Source of the DNA: Chitinibacter fontanus
Lineage (GTDB): Bacteria; Pseudomonadota; Gammaproteobacteria; Burkholderiales; Chitinibacteraceae
DNA: 64,000 bases
NCBI RefSeq assembly: GCF_013423785.1
Contig: NZ_CP058952.1
Span: 310,001-374,000 of the forward strand
Direction: 5' to 3'
Shown here: in pieces, positions 17,371 through 27,211 of the stretch
How the letters are laid out: every line of letters starts with the position of its first letter
Position numbering within the stretch: position 1 is the first letter of the stretch
Translations under genes and position numbers: made by a program
Notes under the pieces: generated by a model
What the model was told of the DNA's origin: nothing
The model's database searches: none
The model's input: only the letters and a program-made list of their open reading frames with translations

Positions 17371-18813
17371 TTAAGCGCGTTGGCCTTGAGCAATCTGAAT
17401 AATCCGCATAGTGTTAGCACCGGTATTCACACCATTGCTTTGCGAAGCCAGCGTGACAATCACGCGATCACCAGGTACCACTTTGCCAGTGCGCAGCAAT
17501 TCTAGTTGCGCGTAAGCCACGTGAGCTTCGCGATCTGGACCGAGCTTCGCATCCACCATAATCGGCGTAACGTGACGGTATAGCGCCAGCTTGCGGTAAG
17601 TATTTACTTCTTGGGTAAATACATAAATAGGCACCCCAGTGATATAACGCGACAGCCACAACGCTGAAGCACCCGAATGTGAAATACATACGATGGCTTT
17701 CACGTTCATGTTGCTGCTTGCATATACCGCTGACATCGTCACGGCGATATCGATGCGCTCGAAGTCGCTAACGTTATCGAATTCGCCTTCAATTTTGCCT
17801 TCGCCCGAACGCTCAGCTTCAAAGCAAGTACGCGCCATCGCTTGCACGGCTTCGAGTGGGTATTTACCCGCAGCCGACTCAGCCGACAACATTACCGCAT
17901 CAGTACCATCAAGGACCGCATTGGCACAATCGGAAACTTCAGCACGCGTTGGTACTGGGCTAGTAATCATTGATTCCATCATTTGCGTCGCAGTGATGGT
18001 CAATTTGTGTTTTTTACGCGCCAGTTTGATCATGCGTTTTTGCAGCGCAGGAACCGCCGCATCACCCACTTCAACCGCCAAATCACCACGCGCCACCATA
18101 ATGCCGTCTGAGGCATCAAGGATTTCTTCCAGATTGGTAATCGCTTCAGTGCGTTCGATTTTGGCGATCAGCAAAGCATGGCCACCAGCAGCGCGGACCA
18201 AAGTGCGCGCCATATACATGTCGGCAGCCGATTTCGGGAATGACACCGCGATGTAATCAGCTTCGAGTACAGCAGCAGTTTTGATGTCTTCCATGTCTTT
18301 GGCGGTCAGTGCTGGCGCAGTAAGACCACCACCTTGACGGTTAATCCCTTTGTTGTTTGACAAAGGGCCGCCCACGGTTACCGTAGTAAATACTTTAGGG
18401 CCAACAACTGAATCCACAACCAATTGAATTTTGCCATCATCCAGCAGCAAGACAACACCAGGCTCAACATCATTCGGCAATTCTTTGTAATCCAAACCGA
18501 CTGTGTCTTGATTACCCAATTCGCACTCTGCATCAAGAACAAATTTAGCGCCTTTTACCAGCTCGATTTTATTCTTTTCAAATTTGCCAACGCGGATTTT
18601 TGGGCCTTGCAGGTCGGCCAGAACGGCCACAGATTTACCCAGTTTATTGGCAATTGCGCGAACGGTTGCTGCACGATCAATATGATCTTGCGCGGTACCA
18701 TGCGAGAAATTCAAGCGGACGGTATTCACACCAGCCTGAATCAGGCTTTCAAGTACTGCTGGGTCTGTAGACGCTGGGCCAAGCGTGGCCACAATTTTTG
18801 TGCCGCAATGCAT
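17371..18813 (-). CDS. pyk: Pyruvate kinase
   Basis: A 480-residue enzyme converting phosphoenolpyruvate and ADP to pyruvate and ATP. Family stretches are TKIVATLGPAS, VRLNFSHGT, ADLQGPKIRVG, the metal-binding IAKIERTEAITNLEEI, MVARGDLAVEVG and TATQMMESMI. Length and domain order (barrel, B-domain, allosteric C-domain) are standard for the bacterial PykA type. GGAGAC lies upstream of the start. The 254-base gap behind it (18814-19067) holds the promoter region, A/T-rich tracts and a small hairpin GTAGTTTTACTAC near 18973; I see no gene there. Confidence 0.96.
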   Translation of the reverse strand: MHCGTKIVATLGPASTDPAVLESLIQAGVNTVRLNFSHGTAQDHIDRAATVRAIANKLGKSVAVLADLQGPKIRVGKFEKNKIELVKGAKFVLDAECELGNQDTVGLDYKELPNDVEPGVVLLLDDGKIQLVVDSVVGPKVFTTVTVGGPLSNNKGINRQGGGLTAPALTAKDMEDIKTAAVLEADYIAVSFPKSAADMYMARTLVRAAGGHALLIAKIERTEAITNLEEILDASDGIMVARGDLAVEVGDAAVPALQKRMIKLARKKHKLTITATQMMESMITSPVPTRAEVSDCANAVLDGTDAVMLSAESAAGKYPLEAVQAMARTCFEAERSGEGKIEGEFDNVSDFERIDIAVTMSAVYASSNMNVKAIVCISHSGASALWLSRYITGVPIYVFTQEVNTYRKLALYRHVTPIMVDAKLGPDREAHVAYAQLELLRTGKVVPGDRVIVTLASQSNGVNTGANTMRIIQIAQGQRA

Positions 18814-19067
18814 AAAAAGAAGTCTCCGAAATAGAAAGCGGGGTTGTCAGGCAGAACAATACGCCACTTAGCGAGCGAAATACATGATTTAAAGCAGGGA
18901 AAAAGCTAAACCTGTAATTTTTTTTAACATTTTTTTTCGAAACAAATCACAAAACTTGAACGCAACAATCACGTAGTTTTACTACATATCTATAAATAAA
19001 CTAATGGTAGAGCAGCCAAAGTCGTCCAGCCTCCGTATGCCTTTTGGGCTTAGGGCTGGCTAGGGGG

Positions 19068-20498
19068 CTATTTAGGCTCGGATTTTTTCTGTTTCCCTTG
19101 TGCTCGCTCTGCGGCCTGATAAGCAAGGTAATAACGATTAACTGTAGAAACATAATCAACCATTCCTTTACTCACTGAACTTAAAGCAATCTGCTCAACA
19201 TTTCCCACCCAGACATTTGGGTTAAGGCCTTTGGCTTTGGCTGTTCGCCTTAATTGCGCCAAACGCCCTTCACCTGCGTTATATGCGGCGATCATGAAAT
19301 ACAGCTGATTTTCCTCGCTCACCCCTTCGCGATCGTACATTTTGCGCAAATAGTTTAAATATACCGCCGCAGCCGACACATTACCTTCAGCACTATGGGG
19401 ATCTTTCACCCCCATCGCCCGAGCGGTCGATGGGTGAATTTGCATTACTCCCGTGGGCCCATTTGCGCGTATCACCGGCATTAATTTGGATTCTTTTTGC
19501 CCAATTGCTGCCAGTAACAGCCAATCTAGATTATTAGCAGCAGCCGCAGCCTGAAACACTGGGGCAAAAATCGCTAGCTTATCCATTGAGCTTACCTTAG
19601 TGCTTTGCTCAACTTTACCGCCGGTAATTAAAAACCGCCGCGTCAACTCTATGGCTTTTTCAATCCCAACTCGGCTAGTACTGGCAATATATTTGTTCAA
19701 GTCTTCCAATAGAGCAGGCTGAGTATTGCTCACTGCCCACACTAAAGGCACTGAAGTATTTAAACACTCACCCAACTTCAAGTTAGGATAGGTCGCAGAC
19801 CACAACCTAAAAACTAGCCGGCTGCTCAAGGTTTGTATCGTCAAATTGCTATCGATGTCACGCAACAGCATCTCAGGGCTTACGCCGACGGCTGGCTCAT
19901 TAAACTCAACGGTTTTGTCTTCTTGGCTCAGCAATCTGCGTCCCAAGCTTGCGGTACTCAAAGTGAGCGGTTTTTGGCTAAGTGCATCAAAACTTAAGGG
20001 GTTGTCACGATGGCTTAGTAAACACCATTCATCCTTAGCGTATGGCTCGGTTAATAAGGCTAGCGACTTTAAACCTTCATTAAATGGCATTAAGCCGGCG
20101 GCAATATCGCCACGCCCTTCTCGTAATGCAGGAATCAATTCACCAGCATCGACCGGAATAAACTGTAATCGTATCGGAGGTAATTTTTTGCTACGTCGGC
20201 GATTAAGTTCAGACTCAAACCCCTGCAGCATGGCAAATTCAAGGCCGTGCGGTTTACCATCTTTCAAAAAATAGCTTGAAGGGCCTAAGGCGACCAAGAC
20301 GCGTAAACGATTTGGCGGATTGCTGGGGTCATAAGGCGTAGCGGCACTTAATTCAGAAGGTGTCGTCAAGCTTGGGTGATGGCTGTTTGCTGCCGCAACG
20401 GGCGTTTTTTTCTGTTTTGCAGCGCTGTTTTTTGCCCACAGCATCGTTGGCTGAACAAACAAAAAACTCCATAAAAACAATGCCAAAATTCGCCTCAT
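19068..20498 (-). CDS. MltF-like membrane-bound lytic transglycosylase
   Basis: A 476-residue exported protein. The signal peptide is MRRILALFLWSFLFVQPTMLWA. Residues about 65-290 are a family-3 solute-binding-like domain (RLRVLVALGPSSYFLKDG). Residues about 320-450 are an SLT lytic transglycosylase domain with LLAAIGQKESKL (catalytic Glu), NGPTGVMQIHPSTA and FMIAAYNAGEGRL. This is the MltF arrangement: it cleaves peptidoglycan glycan strands, with the binding-like domain regulating activity through muropeptides. No lipobox cysteine is seen, so it is probably periplasmic or anchored by the signal. GAGGGGG gives a strong ribosome site. Confidence 0.88.
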   Translation of the reverse strand: MRRILALFLWSFLFVQPTMLWAKNSAAKQKKTPVAAANSHHPSLTTPSELSAATPYDPSNPPNRLRVLVALGPSSYFLKDGKPHGLEFAMLQGFESELNRRRSKKLPPIRLQFIPVDAGELIPALREGRGDIAAGLMPFNEGLKSLALLTEPYAKDEWCLLSHRDNPLSFDALSQKPLTLSTASLGRRLLSQEDKTVEFNEPAVGVSPEMLLRDIDSNLTIQTLSSRLVFRLWSATYPNLKLGECLNTSVPLVWAVSNTQPALLEDLNKYIASTSRVGIEKAIELTRRFLITGGKVEQSTKVSSMDKLAIFAPVFQAAAAANNLDWLLLAAIGQKESKLMPVIRANGPTGVMQIHPSTARAMGVKDPHSAEGNVSAAAVYLNYLRKMYDREGVSEENQLYFMIAAYNAGEGRLAQLRRTAKAKGLNPNVWVGNVEQIALSSVSKGMVDYVSTVNRYYLAYQAAERAQGKQKKSEPK

Positions 20499-20606
20499 TA
20501 AGGCCCCCTCACATTTAATTTGAGCTCGATTCTATCGTGCGCCATGTCAATGTCCAAACGTAAGCCGTATAATTGCGCCTTAGAAAAACACAGCCCAAGT
20601 AAACTC

Positions 20607-22526
20607 ATGCCATTGCTTATCGTAGAAAACGCCCACCTCGCCTTTGGTCACTGGCCATTATTGGATGGTGCCAGTCTGGTGCTCGAACCCGGCGAACGTG
20701 TCGGTTTAATTGGGCGCAATGGTGCGGGCAAATCATCATTACTCAAGACCATTGCCGGTGTGAATAAGTTGGATGACGGCGCGATTCGCCTGATTAACAA
20801 CGCCAAAATGGCGTTTGTTCCGCAAGAACCAGTGTTTGATTCTAGTCACACTGTGTATGAAGCAGTCGCAGAAGGTTTGGGCAATGTCCGCCAATTATTG
20901 GTCGATTATCATGCTGCCATTCATGATCTGGATGATTCAGAAGTGGGCATGCAGCGTCTTTCTGAATTGCAGCATGAATTAGAAAACCAAGACGGCTGGC
21001 GGCTCGATTCTCTGATCGCCAATACAATGTCGATTCTAAACTTGCCTCCCGACACCTTGGTTAGTTCACTCTCTGGCGGCTGGAAAAAACGCGTGGCCTT
21101 GGCTCGTGCCTTGGTCACCGAACCAGATATCTTATTGCTTGACGAGCCAACCAATCACCTCGATGTACAAGCCATTGAATGGTTGGAAACTTTGCTGAAA
21201 AGCTTTGCTGGCAGTGTGTTATTTATTACCCACGATCGTAGCTTTCTCGACAATGTCAGCACCCGCATTATCGAACTCGATCGCGGCAATATCGTTAGCT
21301 TCCCTGGTAATTTCTCGGTCTATGAAGTCAAAAAAGCCGAGCTGCTGGCGGTCGAGGAAACGGCCAATCGCCAATTTGATAAAGTCCTCGCTCAAGAGGA
21401 AGTATGGATTCGTCAGGGCATTAAAGCGCGCCGCACGCGCAATGAAGGCCGCGTACGCCGCCTTGAAGCATTGCGCCGCGAACGTGCGGCACGCCGCGAG
21501 CGCGTAGGTAATGTCTCGTTCCAGCTCGATGCGGGCGAGCGTAGCGGCAAGCTGGTGGCCGAGCTGGAAAACGTCAGCAAGTCGTATACTAATCCGGATG
21601 GCAGTGAAAAGGTACTAATCAAAAACTTCACAACCCGCCTGTTACGTGGCGACAAGATCGGCTTGATCGGCCCCAATGGCGCGGGCAAAACCACGCTACT
21701 GAAAATGATCTTGGGTGATTTGCAGCCTGATACCGGTAGTGTCAAGCAAGGTACCAACTTGCAAGTGGCTTACTTTGACCAATTCCGTGAGCAACTCGAT
21801 GAAGAACAATCGGTTGCCGATACGGTTGGTCAAGGCAATGATTACGTCGAAATCGGCGGTCAGCGCAAACACATCATCGGCTATCTGGAAGAATTCCTCT
21901 TCCCTGCCGAACGCGCCCGCAGCCCGGTCAAATCACTATCGGGCGGTGAACGCAATCGTCTGCTCTTGGCCCGCCTATTTACCAAACCGGCCAATATTTT
22001 GGTGCTTGATGAGCCCACCAATGACTTGGACATCGACACGCTTGAATTACTTGAGGAGTTATTGTCCAGCTACACGGGCACCGTCTTTGTGGTAAGCCAT
22101 GATCGTGCCTTTTTAGATAATGTCGTGACTCAAACGATTGTGTTTGAACCCAATGGCGTCTTACTCGAGAATGCGGGCGGTTATGCCGACTGGATTAGTG
22201 CGCGGGCTCGGATGCTGGCAAGCCAAGTTGAATCCAAAAAAGCACCAGAACCAACGCCGGCGGCCAAATCGGTAGAGAACAAGCCCAAAAACAGCCGCAA
22301 TAAATTGAGTTTCAACGAAAATCGCGAGCTAGAACAAATCCCAGCTCAACTCGAAGCGCTAGAAGCAGAACAGGCGAAATTACAACAATCATTACTTGAT
22401 CCAGCTATTTATCGTACCGACCCGCTCAAAGCACGCGAAATGCAGGCTAGAATCGAGGAAATTGAGTTGCTAACATTGGAAAAACTCGAGCGCTGGGAAG
22501 CCTTGGAGAATAAGAAAAATCTTTGA
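20607..22526 (+). CDS. uup: ABC-F ATPase Uup
   Basis: A 639-residue soluble protein with two ABC ATPase domains: Walker A GRNGAGKSS and GPNGAGKTT, signatures LSGGW and LSGGE, Walker B LLLDEPTNHLD and LVLDEPTNDLD. The linker between them is arginine-rich (RRTRNEGRVRRLEALRRERAARRERVG). A C-terminal coiled coil (about 545-639) marks Uup among ABC-F proteins; it binds DNA in E. coli Uup. ABC-F proteins act on ribosomes and Uup is also linked to precise transposon excision. The start at 20607 (MPLLIVENAHLAFG) matches the family; upstream codons run through the divergent promoter region. Confidence 0.92.
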   Translation: MPLLIVENAHLAFGHWPLLDGASLVLEPGERVGLIGRNGAGKSSLLKTIAGVNKLDDGAIRLINNAKMAFVPQEPVFDSSHTVYEAVAEGLGNVRQLLVDYHAAIHDLDDSEVGMQRLSELQHELENQDGWRLDSLIANTMSILNLPPDTLVSSLSGGWKKRVALARALVTEPDILLLDEPTNHLDVQAIEWLETLLKSFAGSVLFITHDRSFLDNVSTRIIELDRGNIVSFPGNFSVYEVKKAELLAVEETANRQFDKVLAQEEVWIRQGIKARRTRNEGRVRRLEALRRERAARRERVGNVSFQLDAGERSGKLVAELENVSKSYTNPDGSEKVLIKNFTTRLLRGDKIGLIGPNGAGKTTLLKMILGDLQPDTGSVKQGTNLQVAYFDQFREQLDEEQSVADTVGQGNDYVEIGGQRKHIIGYLEEFLFPAERARSPVKSLSGGERNRLLLARLFTKPANILVLDEPTNDLDIDTLELLEELLSSYTGTVFVVSHDRAFLDNVVTQTIVFEPNGVLLENAGGYADWISARARMLASQVESKKAPEPTPAAKSVENKPKNSRNKLSFNENRELEQIPAQLEALEAEQAKLQQSLLDPAIYRTDPLKAREMQARIEEIELLTLEKLERWEALENKKNL

Positions 22527-22602
22527 CGCACGCCATTTAGCCTTTCACAAGACACCAAACAATAATATTACTCGTCAAACCCTGCGCGGACTGCGTACGG
22601 GT

Positions 22603-25422
22603 TTGTTGAGTTTTTATGGTGTTATGGTCTTGATAGTGCTGCTAACGCTGGCATGGATCACTGTGCGTGACTATCACCAAGCGATTAGCGAAGCACAGCG
22701 CAGCGATCAATCACTCGCTAGGGCCTTGGATGAAAATGCGACGCGGGCATTTGTATCGGTAGAACAAGCGATGCAAAACGTCGCTGAAGACCTTGATCGC
22801 CAAGGCGGGGTTGAGAAAGCCGACGAATACCTAATGCACTTGTTGCTCAAAGATAAAGTACGCTTAACACCGCAAATCCGCGGCATTATCACCATTGGCC
22901 CCACCGGCAACATTCACAGCCATGGTCTGGAATACCCCGCGCGAAAAATCAATTTAGCAGATCGTACCTATTTCCAGTACCACGGCCTATACAACACCAC
23001 TAGTCCATTTATTAGCGAGCCGATTTTATCGCGCACTGATGGGAAGTGGCTTATTCCGCTCACCCGCCGCATTAACACCCCAAGCGGGGAATTCGGCGGA
23101 GTGCTGCTCTCAGGCATGGAGCCGACCTACTTCCTGAAATTTTACGAGTCGCTTAGCCTACCTAAAGGGGTGTCCATCCAGCTACTGCGCAGTGATGGCA
23201 TTGTGCTGGTCAACTATCCATTCGATGAAAGCAAGCTGGCCACGAACGAGCGTACCAACAATTCTCTGGTATTTGAGCAACTTCGCCTTAAACGCCACAG
23301 CACGATTACCCAGCCCACCGCTCAGGGTGGTGAGCAATTATTAACCTTCATGGTTAACCAAAGCCAGCTACCGCTCATTATCACCATCAAACACGATCTT
23401 GATGTCGTTCTAGCCCCGTTCCATGAACAAACCTTAACTCGCATACTGGTCGCATTAGGCTTGATGGCCGTGGTCTCAGTTCTACTGTATATCCTGTTAC
23501 GCCAAATTCGCCGGGTTGAGGATATTGAGGGACGACTGTTTCTCACCCAGCATACCGTTGATGAATCCCCCGATTTAACACTTTGGTGCGACCATAGTGG
23601 GCTGATTCGCTACTCGAATAAGAGTCTGGCCAGCCTATCTGGTCTTAGCCAACAAGAACTACTTAGCCAGCATTTTGTCGATTTGTTCACTGAAATGAAC
23701 GATCATGATTGGCTGGAATACTGGCAAAAATTACAAGATCAAAAGCAGATCAGTATTGAAAGCCCATTACAGATCAGCAGTGGCGAAAAACTACCGATGG
23801 AGTTGACGCTATCACTGATCAAATACCAGCGTGAGGCCTATGTTTGCTGCACCGCACGTGATATCTCATTACGCCGGGTTGCGGAACAAGAATTACGCCA
23901 GCACCGCGATCAACTGCACGAGATGGTGCAAGAACGCACCGCAGAGATCCGCACCGTGCTCGATGCCAGCCCATTGGCCATTATGCTATCGATGAATGGT
24001 GTAGTGCGCTTGGTTAACCCTGCTTTTGAGCTTCTGTTTGGCTTTGCAGGTAGCGATATCATCGGCACCGAAACACACCACATCTTTCATTCGCCCGAGA
24101 AGTTTGACGACATCCGGCAAAAAATCTGGTCACGTATTGCCACCGGCGGCGTTTACCGTGGAGAAACCGAGCTATACCGCCGAGATCATACCCCGTTCTG
24201 GGCCATGATTTATGCCAAAGCTTTAGTCGCTGGCGACATGAGCAAAGGCATGATTGCGGTGATTGAAGACATTACTTCACAGCGGATTGCAGCTCAATCG
24301 CTACGCCAATCAGAGCGATTAAACCGCACCATTATTGATCAAACTGCCGACGGCTTCTTGCTGATTGATGCAGATCACCGGATTCGTGACGTTAATCACT
24401 CGTTCACCCGCCTGTTAGGCTTTAGCCGGGAAACCTTGATTGGCTTAAATCCGCGCTCGATCTGGGGAGATACTTGTACCCCGTTCTTCCCGCAAGACCT
24501 TATGGATCTTGCCCTGCAAGAACATACCACCATGGATATTGAGCTTGCCGATCAACATGGGCTTATCCGCCCCTTCCTGATCAATAGTGGCGTGGTACTG
24601 GACGAGCAGGAAAACATCGAATACGCCTATGCCTTCTTCACCGACATTGCGCAGTTAAAAGAAATTGAAAAACGCTTGGTCGATGCCAAAGATGCAGCCG
24701 AAAATGCCAATATGGCCAAATCATCATTCCTCGCCAATATGAGCCATGAACTGCGCACCCCGATGCACGCCATATTGTCGTTCTCGGAAATGGGCTTAGC
24801 CAAAACCAGCAAACTAGAACTCGCCGAAGCACAACATCTGAACCGCTATTACGAGCGCATCAATGCTTCGGGTAAACGTTTGCTCGTGCTGCTAAATGAC
24901 CTCTTAGATATGTCACGGCTTGAAGCCAATAAGATGACCTATGACAAAGGGAAACACAGCCTGCAATTGATTATTCGGATGGCAATTGCCGAAATGGGCT
25001 CGCTATTGGCTGGCAAACAACTACAACTCGAGTTTAATGAAGGCCAAGAAGACATCAGCACGATCTTTGATAAAGCCCGGATCACGCAGGTAATCGTTAA
25101 TCTGCTGTCCAACGCCATTAAATTTAGCCCTAACGGGGCCTCGATTGATATCCAGATCAACCAGGTCGATTTACTCGATAATGGCGCACCTGCAATTAGT
25201 ATTGAAGTGCGCGATCATGGCCCCGGAATTCCCGAAAGCGAGCTTGAAACTATCTTTGATAAATTCATCCAAAGCAGTCGGGTACGCATGGGGGGCGGCA
25301 CAGGATTGGGCTTAGCGATTAGCCGACAAATTATGCTTGATCACGGCGGGCAAATTAGCGCGCGCAATCATCCCGAAGGCGGGGCGGTATTTACAATTTT
25401 ATTGCCTACTGCACCGGTTTAA
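22603..25422 (+). CDS. Membrane PAS-sensor histidine kinase with Cache-type input
   Basis: A 939-residue protein. A first membrane helix lies at about 4-19, then a periplasmic Cache/PDC domain (LADRTYFQYHGLY, PFISEPILSRTDGKWLIPLTRRI, GVLLSGMEPTYFLKFYESL), then a second helix at about 282-300. Three PAS segments follow, then HisKA with FLANMSHELRTPMHAI (phospho-acceptor about His715) and HATPase with NLLSNAIKFSP, DHGPGIP and GGGTGLGLAIS. There is no receiver domain and no regulator gene beside it. The start is uncertain: TTG 22603 is the first usual start codon, but the basic residues expected before helix 1 (TRQTLRGLRTG) lie upstream of it, which would need a rare ATT start near 22567. Confidence 0.85.
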   Translation: MLSFYGVMVLIVLLTLAWITVRDYHQAISEAQRSDQSLARALDENATRAFVSVEQAMQNVAEDLDRQGGVEKADEYLMHLLLKDKVRLTPQIRGIITIGPTGNIHSHGLEYPARKINLADRTYFQYHGLYNTTSPFISEPILSRTDGKWLIPLTRRINTPSGEFGGVLLSGMEPTYFLKFYESLSLPKGVSIQLLRSDGIVLVNYPFDESKLATNERTNNSLVFEQLRLKRHSTITQPTAQGGEQLLTFMVNQSQLPLIITIKHDLDVVLAPFHEQTLTRILVALGLMAVVSVLLYILLRQIRRVEDIEGRLFLTQHTVDESPDLTLWCDHSGLIRYSNKSLASLSGLSQQELLSQHFVDLFTEMNDHDWLEYWQKLQDQKQISIESPLQISSGEKLPMELTLSLIKYQREAYVCCTARDISLRRVAEQELRQHRDQLHEMVQERTAEIRTVLDASPLAIMLSMNGVVRLVNPAFELLFGFAGSDIIGTETHHIFHSPEKFDDIRQKIWSRIATGGVYRGETELYRRDHTPFWAMIYAKALVAGDMSKGMIAVIEDITSQRIAAQSLRQSERLNRTIIDQTADGFLLIDADHRIRDVNHSFTRLLGFSRETLIGLNPRSIWGDTCTPFFPQDLMDLALQEHTTMDIELADQHGLIRPFLINSGVVLDEQENIEYAYAFFTDIAQLKEIEKRLVDAKDAAENANMAKSSFLANMSHELRTPMHAILSFSEMGLAKTSKLELAEAQHLNRYYERINASGKRLLVLLNDLLDMSRLEANKMTYDKGKHSLQLIIRMAIAEMGSLLAGKQLQLEFNEGQEDISTIFDKARITQVIVNLLSNAIKFSPNGASIDIQINQVDLLDNGAPAISIEVRDHGPGIPESELETIFDKFIQSSRVRMGGGTGLGLAISRQIMLDHGGQISARNHPEGGAVFTILLPTAPV

Positions 25423-25534
25423 CTCTACCCGACCACAATTGAACGCCCTGCTACTGAGGCATGGGGAAAGCACCCTATTCTCAGGCTGGCAATTGGCGTA
25501 GAATTGCGCGTTTTTCCCCTATTCCATCAAGACC

Positions 25535-27124
25535 ATGCCGGATATTCGCAGTGAAGTGGCGCGTCGCCGTACGTTTGCCATCATTTCCCACCCTGATGCG
25601 GGTAAAACCACGCTAACTGAAAAATTATTATATTTTTCGGGCACGATTCAGGCTGCCGGTACGGTGAAGGGTAAAAAAGGTGGCAAGTTCGCCACGTCCG
25701 ACTGGATGGACATTGAAAAACAACGGGGCATTTCGGTCGCCTCATCAGTGATGCAGTTCGACTATCGCGATCACGTTGTCAATCTGCTCGACACACCCGG
25801 CCACCAAGACTTCTCGGAAGACACCTACCGAGTACTGACCGCCGTTGACTCAGCCTTGATGGTGATTGATGCCGCCAAAGGTGTGGAAGCCCAAACGATC
25901 AAATTGCTGAACGTCTGCCGCATGCGCCACACGCCGATTATTACCTTCATGAATAAGTACGACCGTGAAGTGCGTGATAACCTCGAATTGCTCGACGAAG
26001 TCGAAAGCGTACTGGAAATCCGCTGCGCGCCAATTACTTGGCCAATCGGGATGGGTAAGACTTTCCGTGGTGTTTACAGCATTTTGTCCGATGAAATTAT
26101 CATCTTCACGCCGGGCCAAGGCCCGCTGGATGAAGTTGAAATCATCAAAGGCATCGACAATCCGCGTCTGGATGAACTATTCCCGCTCGAAATCGAAAAC
26201 ACGCGCATGGAGCTCGAACTCGTGCGTGGGGCTTCACACCCTTTCGATCTGGAAGAATTCCTTGCCGGCACGTTGACACCGGTGTTCTTTGGCTCGGCGA
26301 TCAATAACTTCGGTATTCGCGAAATTTTGAATGCGCTGGTTGATTGGGCACCTCAGCCATCGGAAACGCACGCGATTCAGCGCGATGTAGAGCCGACCGA
26401 AGAAAAATTCTCGGCTTTCGTGTTCAAGATTCAAGCCAATATGGATCCGAAGCACCGCGACCGCATCGCCTTCTTGCGCGTTTGCTCGGGCGAATTCACG
26501 CGTGGCATGAAATTCAAGCATTTGCGCCTAAACCGTGAAATCGCCGCCAACTCGGTGGTCACGTTTATGGCACAGGGTCGCGAGCAGGTCGAAGAAGCCT
26601 ACGCCGGCGACATTATCGGCTTGCCCAATCACGGCAATATTCAGATTGGTGACTCGTTTTCTGAAGGCGAATTGCTGTCGTTCACCGGGATTCCCTACTT
26701 CGCGCCGGAAATGTTCCGTATTGTGCGCATCAAAAATCCACTGAAGATCAAGCAATTGCAAAAAGGCTTGCAACAGCTCGGTGAAGAAGGCGCTGTACAG
26801 GTCTTCAAACCGCTGAACGGTGGCGATTTGATCTTGGGTGCGGTGGGTGTATTGCAGTTTGAAGTCGTCGCATCAAGGCTTTTGAACGAATACGGTGTAG
26901 AGGCCATGTTTGAATCGACACCGATTTACACCGCGCGCTGGGTGTCCTGCGAAGACACGAAAAAACTCGCTGATTTTGAGAAAAATCTGGTCAACAATCT
27001 GGGTCGCGATGCTGCAGATAGCTTGGCCTACTTGGCAACCAGCCGCGTCAATCTGGATCTGACGATGGAACGCTGGCCAGAATTGCAATTCCACGCCACA
27101 CGCGAGCACGCCGTAAAACTTTAA
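25535..27124 (+). CDS. prfC: Peptide chain release factor 3
   Basis: A 529-residue translational GTPase that recycles RF1/RF2 from the ribosome after peptide release. G1 is [14 protein letters not shown], switch [17 protein letters not shown]4 MNKYDRE. FRGVYS and the long domain II/III region fit RF3 rather than EF-G. The usual G4 NKLD is NKYD here, a mild change. No strong ribosome site is visible before the ATG. The gene ends just before a long bidirectional hairpin. Confidence 0.95.
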   Translation: MPDIRSEVARRRTFAIISHPDAGKTTLTEKLLYFSGTIQAAGTVKGKKGGKFATSDWMDIEKQRGISVASSVMQFDYRDHVVNLLDTPGHQDFSEDTYRVLTAVDSALMVIDAAKGVEAQTIKLLNVCRMRHTPIITFMNKYDREVRDNLELLDEVESVLEIRCAPITWPIGMGKTFRGVYSILSDEIIIFTPGQGPLDEVEIIKGIDNPRLDELFPLEIENTRMELELVRGASHPFDLEEFLAGTLTPVFFGSAINNFGIREILNALVDWAPQPSETHAIQRDVEPTEEKFSAFVFKIQANMDPKHRDRIAFLRVCSGEFTRGMKFKHLRLNREIAANSVVTFMAQGREQVEEAYAGDIIGLPNHGNIQIGDSFSEGELLSFTGIPYFAPEMFRIVRIKNPLKIKQLQKGLQQLGEEGAVQVFKPLNGGDLILGAVGVLQFEVVASRLLNEYGVEAMFESTPIYTARWVSCEDTKKLADFEKNLVNNLGRDAADSLAYLATSRVNLDLTMERWPELQFHATREHAVKL

Positions 27125-27136
27125 GGCAAAAAAAAT

Positions 27137-27194
27137 AAGGGGTATAGCTACCGAGAATAGATTAATTCTAATCTTGGTAGCTATACCCCTTTTT
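27137..27194. terminator. Long bidirectional terminator hairpin between prfC and dadA
   Basis: AAGGGGTATAGCTACCGAGA and TCTTGGTAGCTATACCCCTT pair over 20 positions with one mismatch. T-runs follow on both strands (TTTTT on plus, T8 on minus). Confidence 0.9.
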
Positions 27195-27211
27195 ACATTT
27201 ATTTGTAACGC

